From Pseudoalteromonas rubra (GTDB lineage: Bacteria; Pseudomonadota; Gammaproteobacteria; Enterobacterales; Alteromonadaceae), in contig NZ_CP045429.1 of the NCBI RefSeq assembly GCF_005886805.2, positions 776,501-840,500 of the forward strand: DNA of 64,000 bases, written 5' to 3'. Under the pieces are notes generated by a model that saw nothing but the letters and a program-made list of their open reading frames with translations, searched no databases and was not told where the DNA came from. Below are positions 1-9,356 of this stretch, piece after piece (positions within the stretch are counted from its first letter, which is position 1; each line of letters begins with the position of its first letter). Position numbers and translations under genes: made by a program.

Positions 1-3
1 GCT

Positions 4-26
4 CAGGACTGCTTAGGGCAGTCCTG
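4..26 (-). terminator. Stem-loop after the leftmost gene
   Basis: A 9-bp perfect inverted repeat (CAGGACTGC / GCAGTCCTG, 5-nt loop) lies 18 bases past the stop codon of the minus-strand gene that ends at 44. The position suits a transcription terminator. The run of T residues expected on the minus strand would fall at or beyond the window edge, so it cannot be confirmed. Confidence 0.4.
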
Positions 27-43
27 ACAATCTTGAAAGGGGG

Positions 44-1636
44 TTATTCTCCTTGTATAAAAGCCCTATACTCCGAGCCCAGGTGCCGTAGCAATTGCTC
101 ACGTCGCACCTCGGTGTCATTGCCTTTCAAATAGCCTTTGATGGCATATCTTAGCGTCATAGGCTCTTTATCTTCCGGCCCGAGTATGTAATTTGCTAAT
201 GTTTCGTCACTTTGCGTGTAGCCCAGTGCAGCCAGGTTTGCAATACCATCCATAGCCGCGGCGCGAATACTCAATTCACGAGATTCGTAGGAAGGACCAT
301 GACTGTGATCAGAAGAGATTTTTGGTGCAAATGTGTAGTCTGGTTTGGAGATCGCAATCTCATATAGTTTGTCATTAGCCAGTGGGCTGTTCAGTTCACT
401 CAATATATGCACCGCAGACCAGCGCCGCATCTGACCTTCAACTGTAAGTGCAGTATCATCATAGATTTTGAACAGTTCAGGCACAACGAGATGGGCGTTT
501 TTGCGCAGGGTCTCCAGGGATTTAGCATACTGTTGATTTGCGTCTTCTCCCATACCAAATAAGTTGTTGAAGTGGGCCTCAATCATTTGCTCTAGTTGAA
601 CGCTGCTGTAATTTATTGCACTGAGTTGAGACTGAGGATTCAAGTCTTCTGCTTCAGCAACAAGCTCGGCAGGGATCAGGCTGAATAGATCGAACGGGTA
701 ATGTTGAATATGTACCCCTGCTTCTACCTGGATGCTTTTGGCTCTGAACTGACCGACCTGTAGCTTATTATCAGGCAAGGTTGTCAGAGTGAGGTTGGCA
801 TCTGGTGAAAACCACACGCCGTCAAAGGTGTGAGAGAGCTTGATGTCAGTTGAACCCAGATATATGACTGCCAGTGCGCCATGCGTGCGATTATCGATAA
901 CTGGCAGAGTCTCCAGGTCGCCATGAACGTAAAGTACGGTGTTGTTTGTGTTTTCAGGGTTGCTTTCTATTACAATTTTAGAGTTTTCACCTGCGTTGAG
1001 TGACATCAGGTGAAAAGCTCCGGGCGTTATATGCCAGCTGGAATTCGGCTTAATAGTCACATTTTGATAGCTGCCGGGTTTGCTGACCTGTTTCGCATTT
1101 TGCTTAGCGCCCGTTGCTGTCACATGGACATTGCTTTTCGGTGTGTTAATTTGCCAGTTTAATTCTTCAATGCTCATGTCCAGTGCTGCAAGTTGTCGCA
1201 GGTTTTCAGGGGAAGTCGGCAGCGGACTATTATAGTGCCTGGCATAGAACTGGGTGTTGCTCGGTGGTTTATGTGAAAAGCGCATTTCTTTAAATGCCAG
1301 TGCATGTTGCATGGCATGGCCTTCACCCGTTATATCGAGAGTTTCAAAGCTAACGACGGATCCCGGGACTTGGCGAATATTGCCCGATACCAGGTGTTCA
1401 ATTGCACTCAACTGCAATGTGTTGGACAGTTCGATAGATCTTGATGCAGTCAGCGGGACATGCTTTAACGCCATGGCATTTAATTTGAACAGCGCCACCG
1501 AGCAAGTAATATTCGCCTCTGTTACTTCGCACGTTAAAGGTTTAAGTAAATCTTCAGCGGTGGTTTTACTGCTAGCGGTTGCGCAAAATGGCAGGCCTAA
1601 TGCTGTGACCACAAACAGAAAATAGGAGTACTTCAT
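44..1636 (-). CDS. Exported protein of unknown function, 530 aa
   Basis: I do not recognise a named family. The protein opens with a Sec-type signal peptide (MKYSYFLFVVTALGLPFCATA), so it is exported. The frame stays open upstream to 1777, but that extension overlaps the preceding gene; the ATG at 1636 has an AAAGG ribosome site at good spacing and starts exactly at the signal peptide. The first ~350 residues are beta-rich and polar. The last ~150 are helical (RRWSAVHILSEL, RELSIRAAAMDGIANLAAL) and look like HEAT/armadillo-type repeats. It lies 49 bp downstream of the exported metallopeptidase gene on the same strand, so the two are probably co-transcribed and may act together; that link is inference from position only. 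Confidence 0.75.
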   Translation of the reverse strand: MKYSYFLFVVTALGLPFCATASSKTTAEDLLKPLTCEVTEANITCSVALFKLNAMALKHVPLTASRSIELSNTLQLSAIEHLVSGNIRQVPGSVVSFETLDITGEGHAMQHALAFKEMRFSHKPPSNTQFYARHYNSPLPTSPENLRQLAALDMSIEELNWQINTPKSNVHVTATGAKQNAKQVSKPGSYQNVTIKPNSSWHITPGAFHLMSLNAGENSKIVIESNPENTNNTVLYVHGDLETLPVIDNRTHGALAVIYLGSTDIKLSHTFDGVWFSPDANLTLTTLPDNKLQVGQFRAKSIQVEAGVHIQHYPFDLFSLIPAELVAEAEDLNPQSQLSAINYSSVQLEQMIEAHFNNLFGMGEDANQQYAKSLETLRKNAHLVVPELFKIYDDTALTVEGQMRRWSAVHILSELNSPLANDKLYEIAISKPDYTFAPKISSDHSHGPSYESRELSIRAAAMDGIANLAALGYTQSDETLANYILGPEDKEPMTLRYAIKGYLKGNDTEVRREQLLRHLGSEYRAFIQGE

Positions 1637-1650
1637 ACGATACCTTTTAA

Positions 1651-1668
1651 AGCCCCTTTGCAGGGGCT
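1651..1668 (-). terminator. Intercistronic hairpin between the two exported-protein genes
   Basis: AGCCCC / GGGGCT pair around a 6-nt loop, and on the minus strand the stem is followed by TTTTAAAGG. It sits between the stop codon of the metallopeptidase gene (1686) and the start of the next gene (1636), with that gene's AAAGG ribosome site just after it. It could act as a partial terminator or set the ratio of the two products. The stem is short. Confidence 0.4.
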
Positions 1669-1685
1669 GAATGTTAAAACGAGCG

Positions 1686-2831
1686 TTATTTAGGGCCTGT
1701 CGCGACACAGATCCACGGAGGAGGTCCCATGTTATGTGGATTGTGACGGCATTCAACTTTAGTTGGTTGTTTACCATATTTATTCACAAAGCCAGATGTT
1801 GCTTGTGAGCGCACCGTTGATTCTACCCCGCCTGCTGCGGTGAAGGTTACTGTGTTTGATGGTTCTATAGGGCGACTTAAACCAGATGCCGTTGATTTAT
1901 TGATGATTTCAGCATCTTTGTCTGCATGATACGATGGCGGTGTAACGAAGCGGCGATTGATTGTGTAGTTTGCCTGTTGCTCAGCACTGGCCCGCATTGC
2001 CGGGGTTGCATCGTTAGCATTGACCGCAAACCACCATAACCATAAAGCTTCATAAGTATTTGAGCCGTTATAGCTCCAGTTGGGGTCACAGCTTGAGCCG
2101 CTGCACGCACCGCCGGCGCTACCATGTGATTTGTCCATATGCCTGGCTTCGTGTACAAGTGTTGCAGCTCGTCCAATCACATCCTGATCGTACAGGCCTG
2201 GGCGGCTGATGCTCATTTCTGAACGTTTTACCCATTCCCAGCTGTAGAACTTTTTCTTCCACTTAAATCTGGCAAAGACACTCTCGTCACAAATTGAATG
2301 GGTGTTGTGAACGTCTTTTTGTGATTCGTGATAGGCCCAGCCTAAAATTGAGTTGTCACCTGATTTATCAGCGTTGTCCAGTAACCAGATACTGTTGAAC
2401 AATCGTCCTTTCGGTGACGTGTAATCACACGCACTGCCGGCAAAGCTACTTTCATTGACTGCAAAATTTGAGCGATAAGTTGATTGCTTGTTGCTGTCAC
2501 AAAATTTTCGACCAATTGCGGCTTCGAACCGGGCGTCCGTATCGCTTTTACTGTGTGAGCGGCCACACATTTCATAGCTGTCACTGCCAAAAGAGAGCGT
2601 TGCAACTTGTGCGGTAGCAGTACAATACCAGGGGAGTGGATAATTAGTTGAGCGGCAACTGGTGCGCACGTTGGACAGTGGGTTACCATTTGCTTGTCGC
2701 TCAAGTGCAGAAATTGCAGCGATTTTGCCTTGTTCTTGAGTGTGGCCATAGGAGCCGGAAGAAATTGTTTTAGCAGCGTTTGCGGCAAATGGGGCCACCG
2801 TAATTGCCGCTACCAGTAGGGTATGTTTCAT
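1686..2831 (-). CDS. Exported putative zinc metallopeptidase (HEARH) with duplicated Cys/Trp modules, 381 aa
   Basis: Starts with a signal peptide (residues 1-19, cleavage near ANA-A). A clear HExxH zinc motif (H227-E228-x-x-H231, in TLVHEARHMD) is followed by H236; the spacing is not that of metzincins, so the third zinc ligand is uncertain. Two similar modules flank this centre. One is near residues 25-75, with C59 and C70 around PLPWYC. The other is at the extreme C-terminus, with C361 and C375 around PPPWIC. Many further cysteines suggest disulphides in the periplasm or outside the cell. The start has a strong AAGGAAAA ribosome site. The substrate is unknown. Probably co-transcribed with the exported protein downstream. 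I am fairly sure it is a real exported protein; peptidase activity is inferred from the motif alone. Confidence 0.75.
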   Translation of the reverse strand: MKHTLLVAAITVAPFAANAAKTISSGSYGHTQEQGKIAAISALERQANGNPLSNVRTSCRSTNYPLPWYCTATAQVATLSFGSDSYEMCGRSHSKSDTDARFEAAIGRKFCDSNKQSTYRSNFAVNESSFAGSACDYTSPKGRLFNSIWLLDNADKSGDNSILGWAYHESQKDVHNTHSICDESVFARFKWKKKFYSWEWVKRSEMSISRPGLYDQDVIGRAATLVHEARHMDKSHGSAGGACSGSSCDPNWSYNGSNTYEALWLWWFAVNANDATPAMRASAEQQANYTINRRFVTPPSYHADKDAEIINKSTASGLSRPIEPSNTVTFTAAGGVESTVRSQATSGFVNKYGKQPTKVECRHNPHNMGPPPWICVATGPK

Positions 2832-3091
2832 TCATTTTCCTTATTGATTTTGTAGTGTCACAGAGAACCTGATTAGGGTACATTGTGTGGAATTTAAACA
2901 CAATGTATTAATTCCAAAGTTACATTAGTTTTATTCATGTATCTAAATGTAATAACTTGACGGCAATGCCATAAAGAAGTCGTGGTCTTGCCGTTCAGTC
3001 TGGATAGCACCGATTTGGCAGGTGGACACCCAAAATAGCGAATCAAACAGGGTAAAGTGGTTTGAAGTTGTCAGGACAAGGTCTGGTATAC

Positions 3092-3631
3092 CTAGATGTC
3101 GACATCGTCAATGAGCAGTAATAGGTCTGTATCACCTATGTCTTCGTCCAGTTGAGAAAACAGAGTTGTAACTTGTCCTCTGTGATGAGTCTGGTGGTTA
3201 AAAAAGTGCATCAGCAGGCTACTTAGAGGTTTGCTGAAGCCGATACCTCTAGTATTGCGGTAAGTCAGGATGGTACCCAAATCGGACTCCTGCAGCTCAT
3301 CAATAAAACACAAAATTTGTTTGTCGAGCCATTGACGATGTGTAGTCAGGTGCGAGAGGTCTTGAAAAAGGCACTGGGCCAGGCTGGTGGGATTGGGCTG
3401 TTCCAATATGGATTGCAGAGCGCTGGAGCCCGCCTGGTTTGAAGCAAACCGTTTTAGCCAGATAATGTCTGCCACTACAAGGTGGTTTAATGTGCCAAAT
3501 ATTGAGCCGAAAAAAGCGCCTCGCTCTTGTTTTAATGCCTCTTCGCTCAGGCGCGTAGCTGCCTGATAAATTTTTTGATTCATCCATTGGTTATAGTCGG
3601 CCAGCAGTCTGAACTGGGTTAGTTGGCTCAT
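3092..3631 (-). CDS. DinB family protein
   Basis: 179-residue four-helix-bundle protein of the DinB/YfiT-like superfamily, whose members bind a divalent metal through three histidines and often act as thiol-dependent S-transferases. Supporting motifs are the opening LADYNQWMNQKIY, the NHLVVADIIWLKRF segment carrying the first histidine, and the NHQTHHRGQVTTL segment near residue 150 carrying the others. Length and motif order are normal. It stands alone on the minus strand, divergent from the phosphoribosyltransferase gene. The true substrate cannot be told from sequence; many members of this family are uncharacterised. Confidence 0.85.
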   Translation of the reverse strand: MSQLTQFRLLADYNQWMNQKIYQAATRLSEEALKQERGAFFGSIFGTLNHLVVADIIWLKRFASNQAGSSALQSILEQPNPTSLAQCLFQDLSHLTTHRQWLDKQILCFIDELQESDLGTILTYRNTRGIGFSKPLSSLLMHFFNHQTHHRGQVTTLFSQLDEDIGDTDLLLLIDDVDI

Positions 3632-3870
3632 GAGTGTTTCCTTCAGTATATTTGAATAGAGTTATAAACCCGGTAAGTGGGGAAAACAAGCCTTTCTCAG
3701 ATTCATCATCCTGTAAAAAAACTGCGCTAGCGCAAGCAATTTTTTTTCGACTCAGCTAAAATACTCGGTTATACGTTATTCTCAGCCGTGCTGATTGCTG
3801 TGGTGTCTGTAGCGGCACTTTAAAAACACAGGTTTGCGCGGTGTTCTTTGCTCAATGACACGGGGTTTGT

Positions 3871-4434
3871 ATGTCTGACAAGTGCTATATCACGGCGCAA
3901 CAATTACTTGAAGATTCATTTCGACTGGCCGCTCAGGTTTATGAAGATGGATTTCGTCCTGACTTTATTATCGGCATTTGGCGCGGTGGCGCGCCTATCG
4001 GGATTGCAGTTCAGGAATATTATGATTACAAAGGCATAGAAACCGATCATATCGCCGTGCGTACCTCGTCTTACTATGGCATTGGCAAGCAGTCGAAAGA
4101 GATCAAGGTACACGGCTTACACTATATTGTTGAAAACGCTAATGCGGGTGACTCGTTGCTGATTGTGGATGATGTATTTGACTCGGGCCGCAGTATTTAT
4201 GCACTACGTGAAAAACTCGAAGAGCTGATGCGTCTGAACCTGCCTAAAGACATTCGTGTCGCCTGTCCATATTACAAGCCGACCAATAAAAAAGTTCCTA
4301 TGACGCCGGATTACTTTATTCACGAGTCGGACGAATGGCTGGTGTTCCCGCACGAATTATCAGGTTTAACGCCGGATGAGCTGATCGCTGGTAAATCAGA
4401 TTTGGCCAATATCAAAGAGCTGTTTACCAAGTAA
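3871..4434 (+). CDS. Phosphoribosyltransferase domain protein (hypoxanthine/xanthine PRT-like)
   Basis: 187-residue type I phosphoribosyltransferase. The PRPP-binding loop is plain (LLIVDDVFDSGRS, about residues 95-107), and the early segment PDFIIGIWRGGAPIG is the pyrophosphate-loop region. The family transfers a base to PRPP in purine salvage. It is close to proteins annotated as hypoxanthine phosphoribosyltransferase in marine gammaproteobacteria, but base specificity cannot be read from sequence. The ATG at 3871 follows a short GGGG stretch. A perfect terminator hairpin closes the unit at 4456-4492. The purine kinase gene gsk lies nearby at 5527-6831, which fits a role in salvage. Confidence 0.85.
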   Translation: MSDKCYITAQQLLEDSFRLAAQVYEDGFRPDFIIGIWRGGAPIGIAVQEYYDYKGIETDHIAVRTSSYYGIGKQSKEIKVHGLHYIVENANAGDSLLIVDDVFDSGRSIYALREKLEELMRLNLPKDIRVACPYYKPTNKKVPMTPDYFIHESDEWLVFPHELSGLTPDELIAGKSDLANIKELFTK

Positions 4435-4455
4435 GCCGGGCCAACAGGTATCAAG

Positions 4456-4492
4456 AAAAAGCCGCACAGACACTGCTCTGTGCGGCTTTTTT
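4456..4492 (+). terminator. Rho-independent terminator
   Basis: A 10-bp perfect stem GCCGCACAGA / TCTGTGCGGC is flanked by A5 on the left and T6 on the right. It sits 21 bases after the phosphoribosyltransferase stop codon and before the glutaminase gene. Confidence 0.9.
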
Positions 4493-4550
4493 GTGGCCAC
4501 AGATCTGTTACACTCGCGCTATTGTGCTTTTTGAGATGATGACCGTTTTT

Positions 4551-5480
4551 ATGACAACAGCCTCGCCCGATTATCAGGCTATTTTGCAACACGTTGCACA
4601 GCAGGTTCAGCCCTTGTCCCACCAGGGAAAGGTCGCTGATTATATTCCTGCGCTGGCTGAGCAGCCACTGGGGCAATTTGCCATTGCACTGCACACTGCC
4701 GACGGACAGACCTTCAGTGCCGGCCACTGTGATAGCCGTTTTACCATTCAATCTGTCTCTAAGGTCATGACCTTGACGCTGGCGTTACAGCGTTATGGGG
4801 ATGAGTTGTGGCAGCGGGTGGGTAAAGAGCCGTCGGGCACCGCATTTAACTCCCTCACTCAGCTTGAGTTTGAAAATGGCACTCCCCGTAATCCCTTTAT
4901 TAATGCCGGAGCCATTGTTACCTGTGATGCCTTGTTCAGCCGCCTGAGTGCGCCTATCCACACTATGCTGGAAAGTTACCGTAGTCATACAGCGAATCCA
5001 AAAGTGGCTATTAATAAGTTGGTAGCGCAATCCGAGTATGATCATCGTTATCGCAATGCCGCCATGGCCTATCTGATGAAGTCATTTGGTAACTTTGATA
5101 ACCAGGTTGAAGAGGTACTGTGGTCGTACTTTAATTTTTGCGCCATTGAACTCAATGTATGCGAACTAGCACGGGCATTTTCTTATCTTTCAACGGGTGG
5201 GGTATGTCAGCAAAGTGGTCAGCAGGTGCTAAGTGCACGTCAAACCCAGCAGCTTAATTCTTTGCTGTTTACCAGTGGTTTGTATGATGCTGCCGGGGAC
5301 TTTGCCTATCGGGTGGGGATGCCGGGTAAGTCCGGGGTATCAGGCACCATCATTGCCGTCGCTCCGGGTCGATTTACCGTGGCGGTATGGTCGCCGGGGC
5401 TGGATAAAGTAGGCAACTCTGTTGCGGGTATTGCGGCGCTTGAGTTACTGGCTGAAAAGCTTGGCACCGCTTTATTTTAG
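4551..5480 (+). CDS. glsB: Glutaminase A family protein
   Basis: Hydrolyses L-glutamine to glutamate and ammonia in the cytoplasm. The protein matches Escherichia coli GlsB along its whole length (GKVADYIPAL, PSGTAFNSL, IPRNPFINAGA-like stretch, LMKSFGNF, GKSGVSGTI, AVWSPGLD). The catalytic Ser-x-x-Lys of this beta-lactamase-like fold is seen in IQSVSKV. Open frame extends to 4491, with ATGs at 4536, 4539 and 4551. I chose 4551 because the resulting 309 residues match the family length (308-310); none of the three has a strong ribosome site. Single gene between two terminators. Confidence 0.95.
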   Translation: MTTASPDYQAILQHVAQQVQPLSHQGKVADYIPALAEQPLGQFAIALHTADGQTFSAGHCDSRFTIQSVSKVMTLTLALQRYGDELWQRVGKEPSGTAFNSLTQLEFENGTPRNPFINAGAIVTCDALFSRLSAPIHTMLESYRSHTANPKVAINKLVAQSEYDHRYRNAAMAYLMKSFGNFDNQVEEVLWSYFNFCAIELNVCELARAFSYLSTGGVCQQSGQQVLSARQTQQLNSLLFTSGLYDAAGDFAYRVGMPGKSGVSGTIIAVAPGRFTVAVWSPGLDKVGNSVAGIAALELLAEKLGTALF

Positions 5481-5494
5481 GTGACAGTGAGATA

Positions 5495-5524
5495 CAAAAA
5501 ACGGGAGCCATGGCTCCCGTTTTT
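5495..5524. terminator. Bidirectional terminator between glsB and gsk
   Basis: Perfect 20-bp palindrome ACGGGAGCCATGGCTCCCGT with A6 before it and T5 after it, placed between two convergent genes. It can serve both strands. Confidence 0.9.
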
Positions 5525-5526
5525 GC

Positions 5527-6831
5527 TTACTGGTCCCAGTAAGTTTGTTCGAGCGAGTCTTCGCGCTCTGGCAGGCCACGCGACAGGCGTGGTGAGTGCT
5601 GTACTAATACCTCATAGCTGGCACGGTTAGCATACTTACTGATCTGTGCCAGTGAAGAATAGGTAATGGCATGCTGTTCGTGTTTGGCTGAGTTTGGCAC
5701 GTTGAGCTTGTGGTATACGTTCGCTGACAGGTCGTGTAAGACTGCCGCCAATGCACAGTCTCCGGCTCCATTGGTATTTTTAATGGTATCCGGGCCACCC
5801 ATGTAAGGAGCGGTGTGGCTGTATGCCTTGATTGGCTGTTTACACGCGCTACGACGCATTGCCCGTGAGAATTCATACTGGTTGAATTCTGGAATAGCGC
5901 CAGGCAGCAGCGGGTACTCGGTTTCGCGCTTTTTCTCATCATCCACGTAACCGGCCATAAACAGGCCCTTAGGCCCGGCTGTACAGATCACTAAGTCAAC
6001 CCAGTCCAGCGCTTTGTCAGCGGCCAGCAACGGATCGTCAAAACCGGTGATGGCTTCGCCTTCTTCCTCATTCATGGCCAGAATATCGACGTGTTTCTCT
6101 ACGAATTCAGCCCACCAGGTCGGGTCTTGCTCAATCAGGAATTTAGTACCCAGCGTTAATACCACGGGCACACCGGCATCGTTGGCATATTTCACTGCCT
6201 GCATGGTGGCCTGGGTCATGGTTTCTTCGCCTGAAGTACGCATCAGATAAGCGCTGATCACCAATGCTGAGGCGTGTTCAATCAATGACTTGTCAATGGA
6301 CTCAGGTTTTAGGTGGTTCATCATGCCGGCACTGATGGCGAAGGTCCGCTCACCACTGTCGTCAATCAGTGTAAAGCAACGGCCGATGGGACCCAGGACG
6401 GGTTGCAGGTAATCGAGATCGACCCGGCTGGAGGTGTTGCACAAAAACTTATACGCATAACTGCCGATTTGAATGTTTTCGCTCATGACGCCCAGTAACA
6501 CCGAGCGGCTATCAGCCAGCACCGAGTAGTTGTGCATGGTATTGCCAATGGTGCCGCCAGCAAATTCATAGTCAATCATGTCATCACGTTTCAGGCGATC
6601 GTAAAGCGCATTGGTGACATCATTGTCTATCACTTGAGACATACCGCGTTGCAACCCAAACTCATCTAGAAAGGCCTGATCGACCTTAGCTTCGATGTCT
6701 ACTACGATTTGGTCTATACCACAAATGTAGTTGCGTTTAAGTCGATCAACGACATGTAACTGGTTAATTATAGGGTCTTTATCTTCGACTGGAAAATAAT
6801 GTTTATGTCTTCTGCGGCCCGGAAATTTCAT
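5527..6831 (-). CDS. gsk: Inosine/guanosine kinase
   Basis: Phosphorylates inosine and guanosine to IMP and GMP with ATP, a salvage step in the cytoplasm. The 434 residues equal the E. coli Gsk length, and long stretches are near-identical to it (MKFPGRRRHKHYFPV, FAGGTIGNTMHNYSVLADSRSVLLGV, CNTSSRVDLDYLQ, YSSLAQISKYANRASYEVL). It is a PfkB/ribokinase-family protein; the signature NTNGAGDCALAA near residue 355 holds the anion hole and catalytic aspartate. Single gene on the minus strand, convergent with glsB and divergent from tadA. Confidence 0.97.
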   Translation of the reverse strand: MKFPGRRRHKHYFPVEDKDPIINQLHVVDRLKRNYICGIDQIVVDIEAKVDQAFLDEFGLQRGMSQVIDNDVTNALYDRLKRDDMIDYEFAGGTIGNTMHNYSVLADSRSVLLGVMSENIQIGSYAYKFLCNTSSRVDLDYLQPVLGPIGRCFTLIDDSGERTFAISAGMMNHLKPESIDKSLIEHASALVISAYLMRTSGEETMTQATMQAVKYANDAGVPVVLTLGTKFLIEQDPTWWAEFVEKHVDILAMNEEEGEAITGFDDPLLAADKALDWVDLVICTAGPKGLFMAGYVDDEKKRETEYPLLPGAIPEFNQYEFSRAMRRSACKQPIKAYSHTAPYMGGPDTIKNTNGAGDCALAAVLHDLSANVYHKLNVPNSAKHEQHAITYSSLAQISKYANRASYEVLVQHSPRLSRGLPEREDSLEQTYWDQ

Positions 6832-7001
6832 GTTTTACCCGTGTGTGTTGAGCTCGTCAAATAAAAAAAGCGGCGAATTATAGCTTAAATTGATGTCATT
6901 GAGCCATGGCAATTTGCTAATTTTAGCAATATAACTGTCACAGTGCGCAGTTCGCGACAATACGCTAGAATATCCCCCATTTTGTACCCAGGAGCATTTA
7001 G

Positions 7002-7678
<677 letters not shown>

Positions 7679-7796
7679 CGTAACCTCCATTTTTAGTGAG
7701 AGAACAACTACGCGCGACAGCTATAGCGTATTCGTGTGTCAACTTGATGACATACTCTGAATAGCGTACCGGATACTTACCAGAGCGCCTTGTCGA

Positions 7797-9185
7797 TCAT
7801 TGGGTTGGTTGCTCTGAGTCTGTATTGACTTGAAGGGCCCCATTTTCGTCTAACCAGATCAGGGCGTCGTAGTATCGGCGAATATTATCTACATAGGTTA
7901 CTGCCACATCGCCGCGCGCATATCCATATTTTGTCTCTCGATAGTAGCGCTTTTTAGTCAGCAGTGGTAGTCGTTTTTTCACCTCTGCCCAGCTAGTTGG
8001 ATTGCCCCCCTGACGCATCGTGAGTTTGCGTGCATCATTCACGTGACCCCACCCAACGTTATACGCTGCAAGCGCAAACCAGGTTCTGTCTGGTGCACCG
8101 ATCTGTTTGGGGATGCGATTAATGAGTTTACGTAAGTAGCGGGCGCCACCGCGAATATTTTGTTCTGGTTTGAGTCTGTGCGTTACGCCAACTTGTTTGG
8201 CTGTGCGCTGTGTGAGCATCATGATCCCGCGTACACCGGTGGGCGATTTGGCTCTGGGATTCCACATCGATTCCTGATAGCTCAGTGCGGCGAGTAAGCG
8301 CCAGTCCAGCTGGTGCTGCTCAGCGTATTGCATAAACCAGTCCTGATATTTAGGCAGCGTGGTTTTACTCGCTTCGACAAAAGCCAGAGTGTTGACGTAA
8401 TTAAAGCGCCTGACATGACCAAAGTACTTCTCCTCGAGCGCGGCCAGTTGCTGAGATTGTTGCACCTTGGCAAAAAATGGCGGCAGCAGTGCGTATAAAG
8501 AGTCGTCTTTTTCGTTGCGCAGCACCCAGGAAACCGGATCGGCCTGAGTGACGGAAAATGCAATGCTGACATTGGGGTGGTAACGTCGGAACAGGGCTAG
8601 CGAGTGCGAGTCGACAACTGTGTATTGTATGTCACCGTCGATGATCCCCTGCAATAGCTCTTCCTGATCCCGGTCATCGACTTCATGCCAGCTAAGCTCG
8701 GGGTACTGCTTTTGTGCCGCCTGCAAAGAGATCACATGATGGCTGTCCGCTAAAACGGTGATAGGCCCAGTTAACTGGGCAAAGTTGCGTGGTCGGGTAT
8801 TGCCTTGTTTAAAGACCAATTTTTGGCTTATCTCCCGATAGCTCGGGCCAAAACGAAAATGGACAGCACGCTGAGGGTGGTAGCTAAGTCCCGCCGCAGC
8901 CATATCCAGATCGCCACTTTGCAGGCGTTCGAACAGTTTTTTCAGGCTGAAAAAAGGCACCATTTGCAACTCAACGCCGAGCTCATTGGCAAACTGTTCA
9001 GCCAGTTCGTACTCAAACCCCTGTTCACCGCCAATGCCCTGATAAAAGGTTGCGGGTCCCACCAGGGTGCCAATGCGGATCACTTCCTGCGCTTTGATCT
9101 GTTGTAATTGAGTGGCGGGCATTTTTTCACAGCTGCTCATTAGCAATAAACAGCACAGTACCAGCACAGAGGAAAGCAAACGCAT
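7797..9185 (-). CDS. mltF: Membrane-bound lytic murein transglycosylase F
   Basis: Cleaves peptidoglycan glycan strands to 1,6-anhydromuropeptides at the outer membrane. The N-terminus carries a lipoprotein signal with lipobox LMSSC (Cys near residue 19). Next comes a solute-binding-protein family 3 domain (about residues 35-265; RIGTLVGPATFY, GFEYELAEQFA, DMAAAGLSY). The last domain is an SLT transglycosylase domain with catalytic glutamate in ALSYQESMWNPRAKSPTGVRG and the later AAYNVGWGHVNDA. The order and the 462-residue length match MltF. Divergent from purL. Confidence 0.96.
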   Translation of the reverse strand: MRLLSSVLVLCCLLLMSSCEKMPATQLQQIKAQEVIRIGTLVGPATFYQGIGGEQGFEYELAEQFANELGVELQMVPFFSLKKLFERLQSGDLDMAAAGLSYHPQRAVHFRFGPSYREISQKLVFKQGNTRPRNFAQLTGPITVLADSHHVISLQAAQKQYPELSWHEVDDRDQEELLQGIIDGDIQYTVVDSHSLALFRRYHPNVSIAFSVTQADPVSWVLRNEKDDSLYALLPPFFAKVQQSQQLAALEEKYFGHVRRFNYVNTLAFVEASKTTLPKYQDWFMQYAEQHQLDWRLLAALSYQESMWNPRAKSPTGVRGIMMLTQRTAKQVGVTHRLKPEQNIRGGARYLRKLINRIPKQIGAPDRTWFALAAYNVGWGHVNDARKLTMRQGGNPTSWAEVKKRLPLLTKKRYYRETKYGYARGDVAVTYVDNIRRYYDALIWLDENGALQVNTDSEQPTQ

Positions 9186-9292
9186 AAGTGACTTTTGGCT
9201 CCTTGGTCAAATGAGAGTGACAGACCGCTCCATGCTCGCAATTAACGGCGCTTTTGTGAAGGGGCTTTTTTTCGATAATTGCTAAATTTGAG

Positions 9293-9321
9293 TTAAATAA
9301 GGAGGGCAAATCGACTATAAT
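9293..9321 (+). promoter_or_regulatory. Putative sigma-70 promoter of purL
   Basis: A perfect TATAAT at 9316-9321 lies 36 bases before the purL ATG. Only weak -35 candidates are visible 17-18 bases further upstream (near 9293-9298, TTAAAT). I saw no clear PurR operator. Confidence 0.4.
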
Positions 9322-9356
9322 AGCGGCCCAAAATATCGTTCAATCCTTAACCCCGG

